64,000 nucleotides of DNA, taken from Mycolicibacterium sp. lyk4-40-TYG-92 (GTDB taxonomy: Bacteria; Actinomycetota; Actinomycetes; Mycobacteriales; Mycobacteriaceae). The position numbers were made by a program, and so were the translations under genes. This document shows positions 34,140-42,105 of the stretch, piece by piece. Under the pieces are notes generated by a model. That model was not told the origin of the DNA, did not search any database, and worked only from the letters and a program-made list of their open reading frames with translations. The stretch spans positions 248,001 through 312,000 of the forward strand of contig NZ_JARVRX010000010.1 in NCBI RefSeq assembly GCF_030209435.1. Reading direction: 5' to 3'. The stretch's first letter is position 1. Each line of letters starts with the position of its first letter.

Positions 34140-35141
34140 TCAGGGCGAGGTTTCGGCGAGCGCAGGCAGAACCTTGTCGGTCAGCAGATGAACCGATCGC
34201 CACGCTTCGTCTATGGGCATGCCGCCCACTAGCGGATGCAGCACAATGGGGCCGTAGTCAGGGGACTCCCGGACTTCGTCGATCAGTTCCTCGGGCGTCA
34301 AGAACCGGTAGCGGCCAGATCGACGTACCGCGTCCAATGTGTGCACGCCCGGCAGGTGCATCGACGAACGAGCCACCGCGGGTGACCATCCGCCATAGGT
34401 GGCCGCCTCCCACAGGAGGTGTTCACCAAGGTCGGTCCATGCCTTTTCCGGATCCTCATGCAAGAAGATCATTCCCCGGTTGACGCGGGCCGGCATGATG
34501 ATTGCGGGAGTTGTGCCTGCCTGCGCGCACAATTCGCGGTAGTAGTCTGCGATATCGGGCAGGTAGTCGGGCAGGCTCAAACCAAGGCCGTGGTGAGCCG
34601 CTCGTCGTGCGGTTGCGCGCACACCGCCGCCGACAAAGAGGGGCGGATGCGGCTGGACCCACGACCTCGACCCAATCGACGAGCCCGGATCAATATCGAC
34701 GATCGGCAGGTTTGACCACGCCCTCAACATCTCACCCAGCAGTCGATCCATGAGTTCTGCCCGCTGCGAGAATGAAACGCCCATGGCGGCGTATTCGACT
34801 GGCCGGTAACCGAGGCCTACGGTAGTGATCAAACGTCCGCCGCTCATAGCATCGACGAACGCGATATCTTCCGCTAGCCGTAGCGGATTCCACAACGGTC
34901 CGAGCGCACAGTCGATGCTCGCGTAAAGACGCTCAGTCCGTGCCAAGAACATCGTCGCAGCCAGAACAGGATTGCTGCTCCAGCCGTGTCCGGTGACATG
35001 GTGCTCATCGATGCTCACGGCGGCGACGCCGCATCCATCGGCCCACTGTACGAGTTCGGCTGCAGTGCTGATGATTTCGCGTCGCACGTCAGCGTCGGGC
35101 CGCGGCGTCGCGAAGGTGAACCTGATGACCGATGTAGTCAT
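34140..35141 (-). CDS. Luciferase-like (LLM) flavin/F420-dependent monooxygenase
   Basis: A 333-residue protein of the bacterial-luciferase-like TIM-barrel family. It shows VSIDEHHVTGHGWSSNPVLAA, PLRLAEDIAFVDAMSGGRLITTVGLGY and PPLFVGGGVRATARRAAHHGLGL, all standard landmarks. Such enzymes use FMNH2 or, often in mycobacteria, coenzyme F420 to oxidise or reduce ketones, alkanes or terpenoids. GAGG precedes ATG 35141. It diverges from the sulfotransferase operon. FMN and F420 use cannot be separated by inspection. Confidence 0.9.
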   Translation of the reverse strand: MTTSVIRFTFATPRPDADVRREIISTAAELVQWADGCGVAAVSIDEHHVTGHGWSSNPVLAATMFLARTERLYASIDCALGPLWNPLRLAEDIAFVDAMSGGRLITTVGLGYRPVEYAAMGVSFSQRAELMDRLLGEMLRAWSNLPIVDIDPGSSIGSRSWVQPHPPLFVGGGVRATARRAAHHGLGLSLPDYLPDIADYYRELCAQAGTTPAIIMPARVNRGMIFLHEDPEKAWTDLGEHLLWEAATYGGWSPAVARSSMHLPGVHTLDAVRRSGRYRFLTPEELIDEVRESPDYGPIVLHPLVGGMPIDEAWRSVHLLTDKVLPALAETSP

Positions 35142-35541
35142 TGCAACCTCTACGTGGCAGTTGATGGTCCGGCCCGTGACCTCTGGCGTCACTGTCGTGT
35201 GCCTGTCGCCGTCCGGGTATCTACGAAGCGTCGCATCAGCGAAATATCTGGCGTCAGGGGCAATCTCACTGACCGGAACAGGGTCACAAGCCACGTACTT
35301 CATCAGATTCGCCGTCGAGGAGGACCGCTGGAAGCGTTCCGGTGAGCGGATATTCGCGGCGCGGGCGATGGCGCGTGACGCGTAGAAATGACTTCGTGTC
35401 GGTCACGTGTGAGGTACCGGCAACAACCGAGCCCCTAACATGCCCGCTCCAGCAGTCACGCCCGCACCGCATAGTTCCGGTACGGCGACCGTCACCGCGG
35501 AAGGCTCAACCAGTTGCCACTGCAGCGAAGGAACATCCCTG
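35142..35541. other. Divergent intergenic region before the sulfotransferase operon
   Basis: This 400-base gap shows no convincing gene. A one-mismatch motif-1 copy is at 35339-35349. An in-frame ATG at 35440 could extend the sulfotransferase, but that stretch is Ser/Thr/Pro-rich and lacks a ribosome-binding site. Confidence 0.5.
35339..35349. promoter_or_regulatory. Motif-1 palindrome, one mismatch
   Basis: CCGGTGAGCGG, preceded by GTT and followed by ATATTC, lies between the luciferase-like gene and the sulfotransferase operon. Confidence 0.38.
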
Positions 35542-36798
35542 ATGTCATCACAATCAGCCCTAGCCATCGATGATTTGGTGGCGCCTCGTCTCGAACCTGT
35601 GCAGCAGCAGGTCCTCGACGCGTTCAGCAATCAGCACATCGGACTCGATCCCGCCGCATTGATCGCAGATGCGATGGCCGACGCCGGTCTTGACGACTTC
35701 GGCGACGACGGCTTTCGGCCCCGCCTGAACGCCTATGTGGCGGCCATCGAAGCTGACACGGGCAACACGAATCTGAATCGTTTCATCTTGCGCAACCGGA
35801 TCGTGCGTCTGTTGACCCAACGTCTGTTGCTAACGGACTTGCTAAGGCGCTACCCCGAGATTCATGACGTCGAAATTGAGCAACCGATCATTGTGGTGGG
35901 GCTCCCCCGCTCGGGCACCACACATTTGGTCAACCTGATCGCCGCAGATCGGGGGCGTCGTGCACTTCCATTCTGGGAAAGCCAGGAGCCGTTCCCCCGC
36001 AGGGGAGAGGCGCCCGATGTGAATGGGCTGGACCCGCGTTTCCTACGGAGCGTCGCCGAACATGAGTACGCCAAGACCATAACTCCACACCTGCAGGCGA
36101 TGCACGATCGTTTTCCCGCCGCGATCGAGGAAGAGGTCGAGCTCCTCGACATCGACTTCGCCAGCTACGTCCTGGAGTGGCATGCCCGGGTTCCGCAGTG
36201 GCGGGACTTTTACCTGGCGCTGAACCAGTTCGACCACTACGCATACCTGCGGACCATTTTGAAGGCACTGACATTCCTGCGTGGGCCGCGCCGCTGGGTA
36301 CTGAAGTCCCCACAGCATGCTGAGCAGTTGCGCCCCTTGATTTCCACCTTCCCCGACGCCACGATTGCGTTTACCCATCGCGATCCCGTTGCGGTAATCC
36401 AGTCGGCGATAACGATGTTGGCTTACGGCGACAGGATCCGTCGGCATGACATCGACCCAGGCGGGCTGGTTGACTACTGGGTGGATCGGATTGAACGATT
36501 GCTCCGCGCGTGTGTGCGTGATCGCGACCTGATTGGTCAGGACCGGAGCATCGATGTCCTGTTCCACGAGCTCAACGGCAATGAGATGGCCATCGTCGAC
36601 AAGCTGTACGAACTCAATGGCACCACGCTGTCCCCGGAGTCGGCCGCTGACCTACAGGGGTACTTGGATGCCAATCCGCGAGGCAAGCATGGCCGCATGG
36701 TCTACGACCTTGAAAGGAACTTCGGACGCTCTGCCAAACAGATGCGCGCCCGGTTCGACTTCTATTTCGAGCGTTTCGGCGTCAAGGAGGAACTGTGA
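35542..36798 (+). CDS. PAPS-dependent sulfotransferase family protein
   Basis: A 418-residue sulfotransferase of the mycobacterial Stf type. The 5'-phosphosulfate loop is GLPRSGTTHL at about 120-129, preceded by the strand QPIIVV. The 3'-phosphate segment is RRWVLKSPQHAEQL followed by AFTHRDPVAVIQS. These enzymes transfer sulfate from PAPS to a hydroxyl on a lipid, sugar or steroid. The ATG at 35542 has GAAGGA about ten bases upstream. The stop overlaps the GTG of the alkylsulfatase-like gene, so a sulfate-adding and a possible sulfate-removing protein are made together. The acceptor is unknown. Confidence 0.88.
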   Translation: MSSQSALAIDDLVAPRLEPVQQQVLDAFSNQHIGLDPAALIADAMADAGLDDFGDDGFRPRLNAYVAAIEADTGNTNLNRFILRNRIVRLLTQRLLLTDLLRRYPEIHDVEIEQPIIVVGLPRSGTTHLVNLIAADRGRRALPFWESQEPFPRRGEAPDVNGLDPRFLRSVAEHEYAKTITPHLQAMHDRFPAAIEEEVELLDIDFASYVLEWHARVPQWRDFYLALNQFDHYAYLRTILKALTFLRGPRRWVLKSPQHAEQLRPLISTFPDATIAFTHRDPVAVIQSAITMLAYGDRIRRHDIDPGGLVDYWVDRIERLLRACVRDRDLIGQDRSIDVLFHELNGNEMAIVDKLYELNGTTLSPESAADLQGYLDANPRGKHGRMVYDLERNFGRSAKQMRARFDFYFERFGVKEEL

Positions 36799-38045
36799 CT
36801 GACCGTCGACTCGAGTACCGTGTACGCCCAGGCGCCGAAGACATTGTGGGCGCCAACGCGCCTGCCGCGGAGCAAGTGGCACCGGGGATTTGGCTGTCGC
36901 CCGGATTGTCGAACGCGTACCTGTTGACCACCGCTGAAGGACGCATCGTCGTCAATGCCGGTATGGGGTTCGAGGGGCCGGTGCATCGCGCCAATTTCGA
37001 TGCAGTCGACGACGCGCCGGTCCGTTACCTCATCCTCACGCAGGGACATTACGATCACGTGGGCGGCGCCGACACTTTGCGCGATGCTGACACAACGATT
37101 GTTGCGCAGGCCAACTGGAGCACCTGGCGGACAGACAACGAGTTGCTTGCGAACTTCCGCATTGCGAATTCTTCTTTCGCATGGCTCGAAACGACGATGG
37201 CCTCGGCGGCGCACACGATGGAGCGCTTCGGGCCGGCCCTGCCACAGCAAAGTGCTCCGACCCCTGGCCTCGTCTTCGACGACACCCTCGAGTTGGTTCT
37301 GGGCGGGCGGAGACTGCAGTTGTTGGCCACGCCAGGCGGCGAGACAACCGACAGCCTGGTGATCTGGCTGCCCGACGAGAAAATATGTCTGTGTGGCAAC
37401 GTCTTTGGTGCACTGTTCGGTCACATCCCCAACCTGGTCACCATGCGCGGCGACCGGTATCGTGACGCCGCCACGGTCATCGCCTCAATTGAGAAGGTCC
37501 GTGACCTGGGTGCCGAAATATTGCTCACCGGTCATTTCGGACCGATCACCGGTGGTCAACACATCCACGCCGAGCTCACCAGGCTGCGTGATGCGGTAGC
37601 TTACGTACACGACGCCACCGTGGCGGGAATGAACGCTGGCAAAGACGTGCGCACCTTGATGCGCGAGGTCGTCCTACCTCCCGAACTGCAGGTTGGAGAA
37701 GGATACGGCAAGGTCAGCTGGGACGTGCGTGCGATCTGGGAGAACTACGCCGGATGGTTCCACCATGAGTCAACGACCGAACTCTACGCCGAAGGGCCCC
37801 AGAGTGTTTCCGCAGATTTGATCGAGCTCGCGGGTGCGGACGCCTTGATCGCCAGAGCTGCCCAGTATGTGGAGCAGGCACAACCGTTGCAGGCAATTTA
37901 TCTGGCGGAGATCGTGCAGAGCGTCGACCCAGAACATCAGAAAGCCAAACTCGTTCTCGTCGACGCACACGCACAGCTCCTGGCGACCAGCACCAATTTC
38001 TGGGAATCAGCGTGGCTGCGCAAGCAAATTGAGGAGCTGTCGTGA
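36795..38045 (+). CDS. MBL-fold alkylsulfatase-like protein
   Basis: A 416-residue metallo-beta-lactamase-fold protein with the C-terminal extension of type III alkylsulfatases (WENYAGWFHHESTTELY, then a helical dimerisation segment). The metal motif reads TQGHYDHVGG: His85, Asp87 and His88 are present, but the first His of HxHxDH is Gln83. LLTGHFGPITGG supplies a later His, and GGETTDS a Glu. Alkylsulfatases hydrolyse alkyl sulfate esters; some relatives act as other hydrolases. It overlaps the sulfotransferase upstream and the SDR downstream. Whether it is an active sulfatase is uncertain because of the altered ligand. Confidence 0.82.
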   Translation: MTDRRLEYRVRPGAEDIVGANAPAAEQVAPGIWLSPGLSNAYLLTTAEGRIVVNAGMGFEGPVHRANFDAVDDAPVRYLILTQGHYDHVGGADTLRDADTTIVAQANWSTWRTDNELLANFRIANSSFAWLETTMASAAHTMERFGPALPQQSAPTPGLVFDDTLELVLGGRRLQLLATPGGETTDSLVIWLPDEKICLCGNVFGALFGHIPNLVTMRGDRYRDAATVIASIEKVRDLGAEILLTGHFGPITGGQHIHAELTRLRDAVAYVHDATVAGMNAGKDVRTLMREVVLPPELQVGEGYGKVSWDVRAIWENYAGWFHHESTTELYAEGPQSVSADLIELAGADALIARAAQYVEQAQPLQAIYLAEIVQSVDPEHQKAKLVLVDAHAQLLATSTNFWESAWLRKQIEELS

Positions 38046-38791
38046 CCAATGACATCCGATTCGACTTCGCTGGCACCACTGCGCTGCTCACCGGCGGCAC
38101 CAGTGGGATCGGCCATGCGACAGCGACTTTGATGCGCGACGCCGGCGCGTATGTGACGGTGACGGGCACCAGAGCCTCAGCTTCCGATTACGAAGTGGAC
38201 CTGGCGGGGCTGACCTATCGGCAGCTCATCGTGACCGACCATGATTCCGTGGACGCCCTGGCGGCGGAACTGGACAGCGTCGATGTACTGGTCAACAACG
38301 CAGGCGCGAATTTTCCTGGTGGACTCGATGAATCGACGTCTGAGGGATTCGCTGCGTCGGTAGAGCTGAACCTTCTGGCACCGTATCGCCTCACCAGTGC
38401 ATGCCATCGGGCACTTGCCCGTTCGTCGGCTGCTGGCGGCGCCTCGGTGGTGATGCTGGCATCGCTGGCAGCACTCCGTGCGGTGCCGATTGTCCCCGGC
38501 TACGGTTCGGCCAAAGCGGGTATCTTGGCACTCACCCGCAATCTGGCGGTCAAATGGGCACCGGATCGCATCCGGGTCAACGCTGTGGTGCCAGGTGTGA
38601 CCGCGACGCGCATGACCGCACCCATGGACTATGTGCCCGAAGCCAAGCAGGCCCAGATCGATCACATTCCTTTGGGACGCTTCGCCGAACCGAATGAAAT
38701 AGCAACGGCGATCGCATATCTGTGCAGCGGCGCTGCTGCGTACACCACCGGCGCGGCCCTCGTCGTTGACGGCGGATACAGCAACCTGTAA
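38042..38791 (+). CDS. Short-chain dehydrogenase/reductase (SDR)
   Basis: A 249-residue classical SDR. The nucleotide motif is TGGTSGIGHATA, NNAG lies near 85, and the catalytic pair is in YGSAKAG with PG after it. It ends GAALVVDGGYSNL, as many steroid and 3-oxoacyl reductases do. The GTG start overlaps the alkylsulfatase-like stop, making it the third gene of a tightly coupled operon. The stop codon lies inside a long hairpin. It may oxidise the alcohol freed by desulfation; that is inference. Confidence 0.9.
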   Translation: MTNDIRFDFAGTTALLTGGTSGIGHATATLMRDAGAYVTVTGTRASASDYEVDLAGLTYRQLIVTDHDSVDALAAELDSVDVLVNNAGANFPGGLDESTSEGFAASVELNLLAPYRLTSACHRALARSSAAGGASVVMLASLAALRAVPIVPGYGSAKAGILALTRNLAVKWAPDRIRVNAVVPGVTATRMTAPMDYVPEAKQAQIDHIPLGRFAEPNEIATAIAYLCSGAAAYTTGAALVVDGGYSNL

Positions 38792-38852
38792 TCGACTACC
38801 GCGGGGTATCGGCAATGCCCGGAGGGCGACGATGTCCCGCGGTAGTCGATTA
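38789..38852 (+). terminator. Long perfect hairpin that includes the SDR stop codon
   Basis: TAATCGACTACCGCGGG (38789-38805) pairs perfectly with CCCGCGGTAGTCGATTA (38836-38852), a 17-bp stem with a 30-base loop. The first three bases are the TAA stop codon of the SDR gene. The loop holds a small GCCC/GGGC hairpin of its own. It probably ends the operon transcript or protects its 3' end. The rest of the gap to 39045 shows no gene. Confidence 0.75.
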
Positions 38853-39045
38853 CGCGTGTCGAGCCGAGACAGAGTAGGCTGAACCGCCACATCGCCCCAG
38901 GCAGCGGCCAGTTACATCGATACTGGGATGTATTGACCTGTCGACGTGGTCATTTGGTGCCGAGTATGCCGCGATCAGGCGTTGATCGCGGCGGCGCAAC
39001 AGGTTCCGTGGGCATCGATACCGATCGAAACTTGGATGAATTCGG

Positions 39046-39435
39046 TCAGGCGTCGATGGGTTCGAAGTTGAACGGTGAGAAGTATGAACGCACTGACGTT
39101 ATCTTGCCGGACTCGTCAAACACCATGGTGTCGATCGGCGACAGCCGGACGACGCCTTCGCCACCGTTGAAGGTCAGGGCAAACTGAAACGCAGCTTCAT
39201 TACCAGACACGCGCACCGTAAGGAGCTCAGCGGAACGATCCAATGTCTGGAGCGCCGAAAAGAACTCGTGAATCGCTACGCGGCTCGTCAGTACATCGCT
39301 GCCGACGGGGTCTTCAACTGAGGCTTGCTCAGCGAACAGGGCGAGGATGTCATCGGCAGACCCGCTTCCGATGAGTTCGACGTATTGCTTCACGATTGCC
39401 GTCAAGGATTCGGCTCGATTGTTTGCGCTGGACAT
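39046..39435 (-). CDS. ksi: Steroid Delta5-isomerase (ketosteroid isomerase, KSI)
   Basis: A 129-residue SnoaL-fold protein that aligns by eye with Comamonas testosteroni KSI (125 residues). The catalytic residues are kept: Tyr18 (VKQYVEL; Tyr14), the base Asp42 (VEDPVGS; Asp38) and Asp102 (LSPIDTM; Asp99). The NEAAFQFALTF strand also matches. KSI moves the Delta5 double bond of 3-oxo-steroids to Delta4. I chose ATG 39435 because it gives the family length; a GTG 36 bases upstream is possible. It follows the KSTD-like flavoprotein gene, which fits successive steps on a steroid A ring. This is the strongest single steroid marker in the window. Confidence 0.88.
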   Translation of the reverse strand: MSSANNRAESLTAIVKQYVELIGSGSADDILALFAEQASVEDPVGSDVLTSRVAIHEFFSALQTLDRSAELLTVRVSGNEAAFQFALTFNGGEGVVRLSPIDTMVFDESGKITSVRSYFSPFNFEPIDA

Positions 39436-39478
39436 ATTCGTAAAGCTATCGTCCGTGCCATAGGTCGTCACCGACTGA

Positions 39479-39493
39479 GCCCGCCTACCGGGA
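39479..39493. promoter_or_regulatory. Motif-2 palindrome CCCG-N5-CGGG ahead of the ketosteroid isomerase
   Basis: GCCCGCCTACCGGGA has CCCG/CGGG arms and a CCTAC centre, 43 bases before the isomerase ATG. The spacing to the start matches that of the copy before the Dabb-like gene (42 bases). Confidence 0.42.
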
Positions 39494-39517
39494 TGCGCGC
39501 GTAGAGGATGCCGTCCG

Positions 39518-41164
39518 TCACCGAGTTAGTTCATCGTTGGATGATGGCGCGGATTGGCTCTCGCCACGATCCGTTCGGGCGGCGTGGGCCCCAGCACGTC
39601 TTCCGCTGAAAATGCAGTCAGCGAGGGATAGTCCGCTGACGTAGCTGTTGGAGCAGAGTCCGACGGCGTTACGGCCGGCGGCGTAAAGTCCGGCGATGAC
39701 TCCGCCGTCTCGGTGGCGGACCTGGCCGGTCTCCTCGGCAACGACGAGGCCGCCCAACGTCAGCCCGGGAATCGGGTAGAACATCGACGAATCGGCAGAG
39801 ATGTTGATCGAGTAGAAGGGCCCGGAGGTCAAGGGCCGGCTTAGATCCGCGGCCTTGTGCGCGGGATCTCCCATACCAGTTTCGAGGCCCGCGTTGTATG
39901 CGTCGATCGTGCGCTGCAGACCGGCCGGATCGATACCGTTGGCGCAGGCGAGTGCTTTGATGCTTTTAGCTTTCTTGTGGCCTCGGGCGAAGAGATAAAG
40001 CAGTTGCAAACGTTGGAATATCTGGGTTTGCTCGCTGATCTGAGACTTGATCTTTCGCCAGGTCGACGCATCGTAAATTGCCCACCCGGTGCCGTCGAAA
40101 CGCCGCATCAGAATGTTCCCGTGCGTTGCGCCGTACAGATCCTCATTGGCGATGCGGGTACCGTCGGCGCCGACGGTCAGACCTTCGAGAAATGCGCTCG
40201 GCGGAGCCAGGAATCGCCAGGCGGTGACATTGTCCATCTTGTCGGTCATGCCTCCTGCTTGCAGACCGAGGGCGATGCCGGCGCCGTCGTCACCCGGGGT
40301 ACCCAATGGAGAGATCTTTATGAATTCGGGTGCGTGTTGCTGAACCCACTCACGGTTGTAGATGAACCCTCCTGCGGCCAGGATCACGGTAGTCCCGGAC
40401 GCGCTGTGGGCCACCGCGGCGTTCGCCCACAATTGATCCGCCTTCGCGACCAGCCCTTTCACCAGGCCAGGCAGCCAGTTACCCACCTTCCCGCAGATCT
40501 TGGTCAACACACGGTGTAACCGCACGTCGGAGTGAGCCAGATCCATTGAGCGGTAGTGCACCCCGACGACCCGCCCATCGTCGACGAGTAGCCGGTCGAC
40601 GCGGGCCAGGGGAACGAAATCGACGCCTTTGGCTTCCGCTGATTGGCGGATATGTTGACAGAGCACCTTGCCCGAACTCATGCCGGGCGCGAGGACACGG
40701 TGGCCGCGCGGTGCTGGCGATGCGTGTTCGACAAACGGGTACGCCTTTTCATTACCCGAGTAGTACAGGTAATGGCGGTCGGTGGGGTACGAGGTCTTGT
40801 ACTCAGATACGCGTCCGCCCCGAAATTGGACGCCTTGGTTTTTCAGCCAGGTGATCATCGCGGGGCTTTGTTCGCAGAAGCGTGTGAGGGTGTCGTCGGC
40901 CACGACATCGCCGATTTCTTGCTTGAGGTAGTCCCGCAGGTTCTCGGTGGTGTCCTGATAGCCACCGTCGCGTTGTTCGTCGGTGCCTCCGCCGGCGTAG
41001 ATGATTCCCCCGGACAGTGCGCTCGCCCCGCCGCCATATCCGCGGTCCAGCGCGAGGACGCGAGCTCCCGCGTCGGCGGCCTCGATTGCGGCGCACATGC
41101 CTGCGAGTCCATAGCCCACGACAATCACGTCGTAGTGTTCGTGGCGCTGGTCTGCCGCCTTCAA
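39518..41164 (-). CDS. FAD-dependent 3-ketosteroid dehydrogenase-like flavoprotein (Delta4-(5alpha) type?)
   Basis: A 548-residue flavoprotein. The FAD motif GYGLAGMCAAIEAADAG opens it, GGGASALSGGIIYAGGGT follows, and GLYAAGRNAVGLCSNSYVSGLSL closes the active site. The Tyr-Val-Ser triplet matches the Tyr/Ser pair of Delta4-(5alpha)-KSTD from Rhodococcus as I recall it, rather than Delta1-KSTD. That enzyme makes 3-keto-4-ene steroids from 5alpha-steroids. The start is TTG with AAGGAG five bases upstream, the best ribosome-binding site available. It precedes the ketosteroid isomerase gene. The subtype call needs alignment. Confidence 0.82.
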   Translation of the reverse strand: MKAADQRHEHYDVIVVGYGLAGMCAAIEAADAGARVLALDRGYGGGASALSGGIIYAGGGTDEQRDGGYQDTTENLRDYLKQEIGDVVADDTLTRFCEQSPAMITWLKNQGVQFRGGRVSEYKTSYPTDRHYLYYSGNEKAYPFVEHASPAPRGHRVLAPGMSSGKVLCQHIRQSAEAKGVDFVPLARVDRLLVDDGRVVGVHYRSMDLAHSDVRLHRVLTKICGKVGNWLPGLVKGLVAKADQLWANAAVAHSASGTTVILAAGGFIYNREWVQQHAPEFIKISPLGTPGDDGAGIALGLQAGGMTDKMDNVTAWRFLAPPSAFLEGLTVGADGTRIANEDLYGATHGNILMRRFDGTGWAIYDASTWRKIKSQISEQTQIFQRLQLLYLFARGHKKAKSIKALACANGIDPAGLQRTIDAYNAGLETGMGDPAHKAADLSRPLTSGPFYSINISADSSMFYPIPGLTLGGLVVAEETGQVRHRDGGVIAGLYAAGRNAVGLCSNSYVSGLSLADCIFSGRRAGAHAARTDRGESQSAPSSNDELTR

Positions 41165-41310
41165 GATGACTCCTTGCCGCGGGGTGGTGGGTTCGAAAAA
41201 GGCTGCCGGTCTTGCGTGTCCACTACATTCGCGTGTTGCGCTCAGTCAGAAAGTATCTTGGATCGCCAGTGAAAAAGGTAGGAAAGGAAGATGATTTCGA
41301 ACTAGGCGGA

Positions 41311-41327
41311 CTCCCGGCTACCGGGAG
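41311..41327. promoter_or_regulatory. Motif-2 palindrome, extended
   Basis: CTCCCGGCTACCGGGAG is a perfect seven-base inverted repeat with a CTA centre, or TCCCG-GCTAC-CGGGA in motif-2 terms. It lies 147 bases before the KSTD-like TTG start. As RNA it would also form a hairpin, so a transcript role is the alternative. Confidence 0.45.
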
Positions 41328-41373
41328 AGTCCGGCATGCGCCGTATCCGTCGACCGCCGGTTTCAGAAGATGT

Positions 41374-41384
41374 CCGCTCAGCGG
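41374..41384. promoter_or_regulatory. Motif-1 palindrome, perfect
   Basis: CCGCTCAGCGG followed by TCACGG, 99 bases before the secreted-protein start. It is one of five perfect copies. Confidence 0.5.
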
Positions 41385-41483
41385 TCACGGCTAAGGCCCG
41401 GGGAGCCACAACAACTATTGTTCACAAGCGTGCGGAGCGTTGCGATTTCGCTGGCTGATCGCCTGATATCGGAGATGCGCACG

Positions 41484-41954
41484 ATGGTGACCTCGGCGGG
41501 GAAGTGGGATATGAGAACCGTTACCGCGGGTTTGGCTCTGGCCGGCGCGATGGTGCTAGCAATGCCATTGGCTCACGCGGATATGCCGCGGGGAAACTTT
41601 GAGCTACGGATCGACGGTCGGTACGACTTTCACACATGGATATGGGCGATCTCGAGTTGCCCAGGAAATCCTGCCAATTGCGTCCACGTGCAAGCGATTC
41701 CCCAACCTGCGGCAAAAGCGTTCGGCTATCAGGCTGATGCGCAACTGATCGACGGGCGCTACACATTTAGCGTCGACGTGCCAGACGGGCTGCGTTGCGG
41801 CGACATCTACTACGGTCCTGTGATACCAACGCGTGATGTGTACTCCTGGGACGCCGCGACACAGTCGGGGACGCTGACTTCGTCGTCGGCCGCGGGTTGC
41901 GGCGGAACATCTCAGGAAACACTGAGCTATCCGTTCGCGCTGGTATGGATGTGA
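41484..41954 (+). CDS. Secreted protein of unknown function
   Basis: A 156-residue protein with a Sec signal peptide (MRTVTAGLALAGAMVLAMPL, cleavage after AHA). The mature part has four to five cysteines (ISSCPGNPANCVHV, GLRCGDIYY, AAGCGGT) and a beta-rich pattern with two YTF/YDF strands. It resembles the secreted protein at 19130 in layout but not clearly in sequence. GGAG nine bases upstream supports ATG 41484; ATG 41475 and ATG 41511 are alternatives that would keep the signal peptide. The function is unknown. Confidence 0.7.
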   Translation: MVTSAGKWDMRTVTAGLALAGAMVLAMPLAHADMPRGNFELRIDGRYDFHTWIWAISSCPGNPANCVHVQAIPQPAAKAFGYQADAQLIDGRYTFSVDVPDGLRCGDIYYGPVIPTRDVYSWDAATQSGTLTSSSAAGCGGTSQETLSYPFALVWM

Positions 41955-42105
41955 TCTGAGCGTCGCGAGGAACGATCGTGGCGTGCGCTCGATAATGGAG
42001 ACAGGCACATTGCCAGGTCCGAACGGGAGTCCGTCAGCCAATCGCGTGCCACGCTCTCCGACGAGCCACGCGCATTGATGTAGCCGCAGCGCCTTGAATA
42101 GGGAT

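Larger units (their letters stand above)
41165..41483. other. Divergent region holding both recurrent palindromes
   Basis: This 319-base gap shows no gene. It contains a motif-2 site and a perfect motif-1 site 46 bases apart, between the KSTD-like flavoprotein and a secreted-protein gene. The mce/GH5 gap is the only other one with both. Confidence 0.6.
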
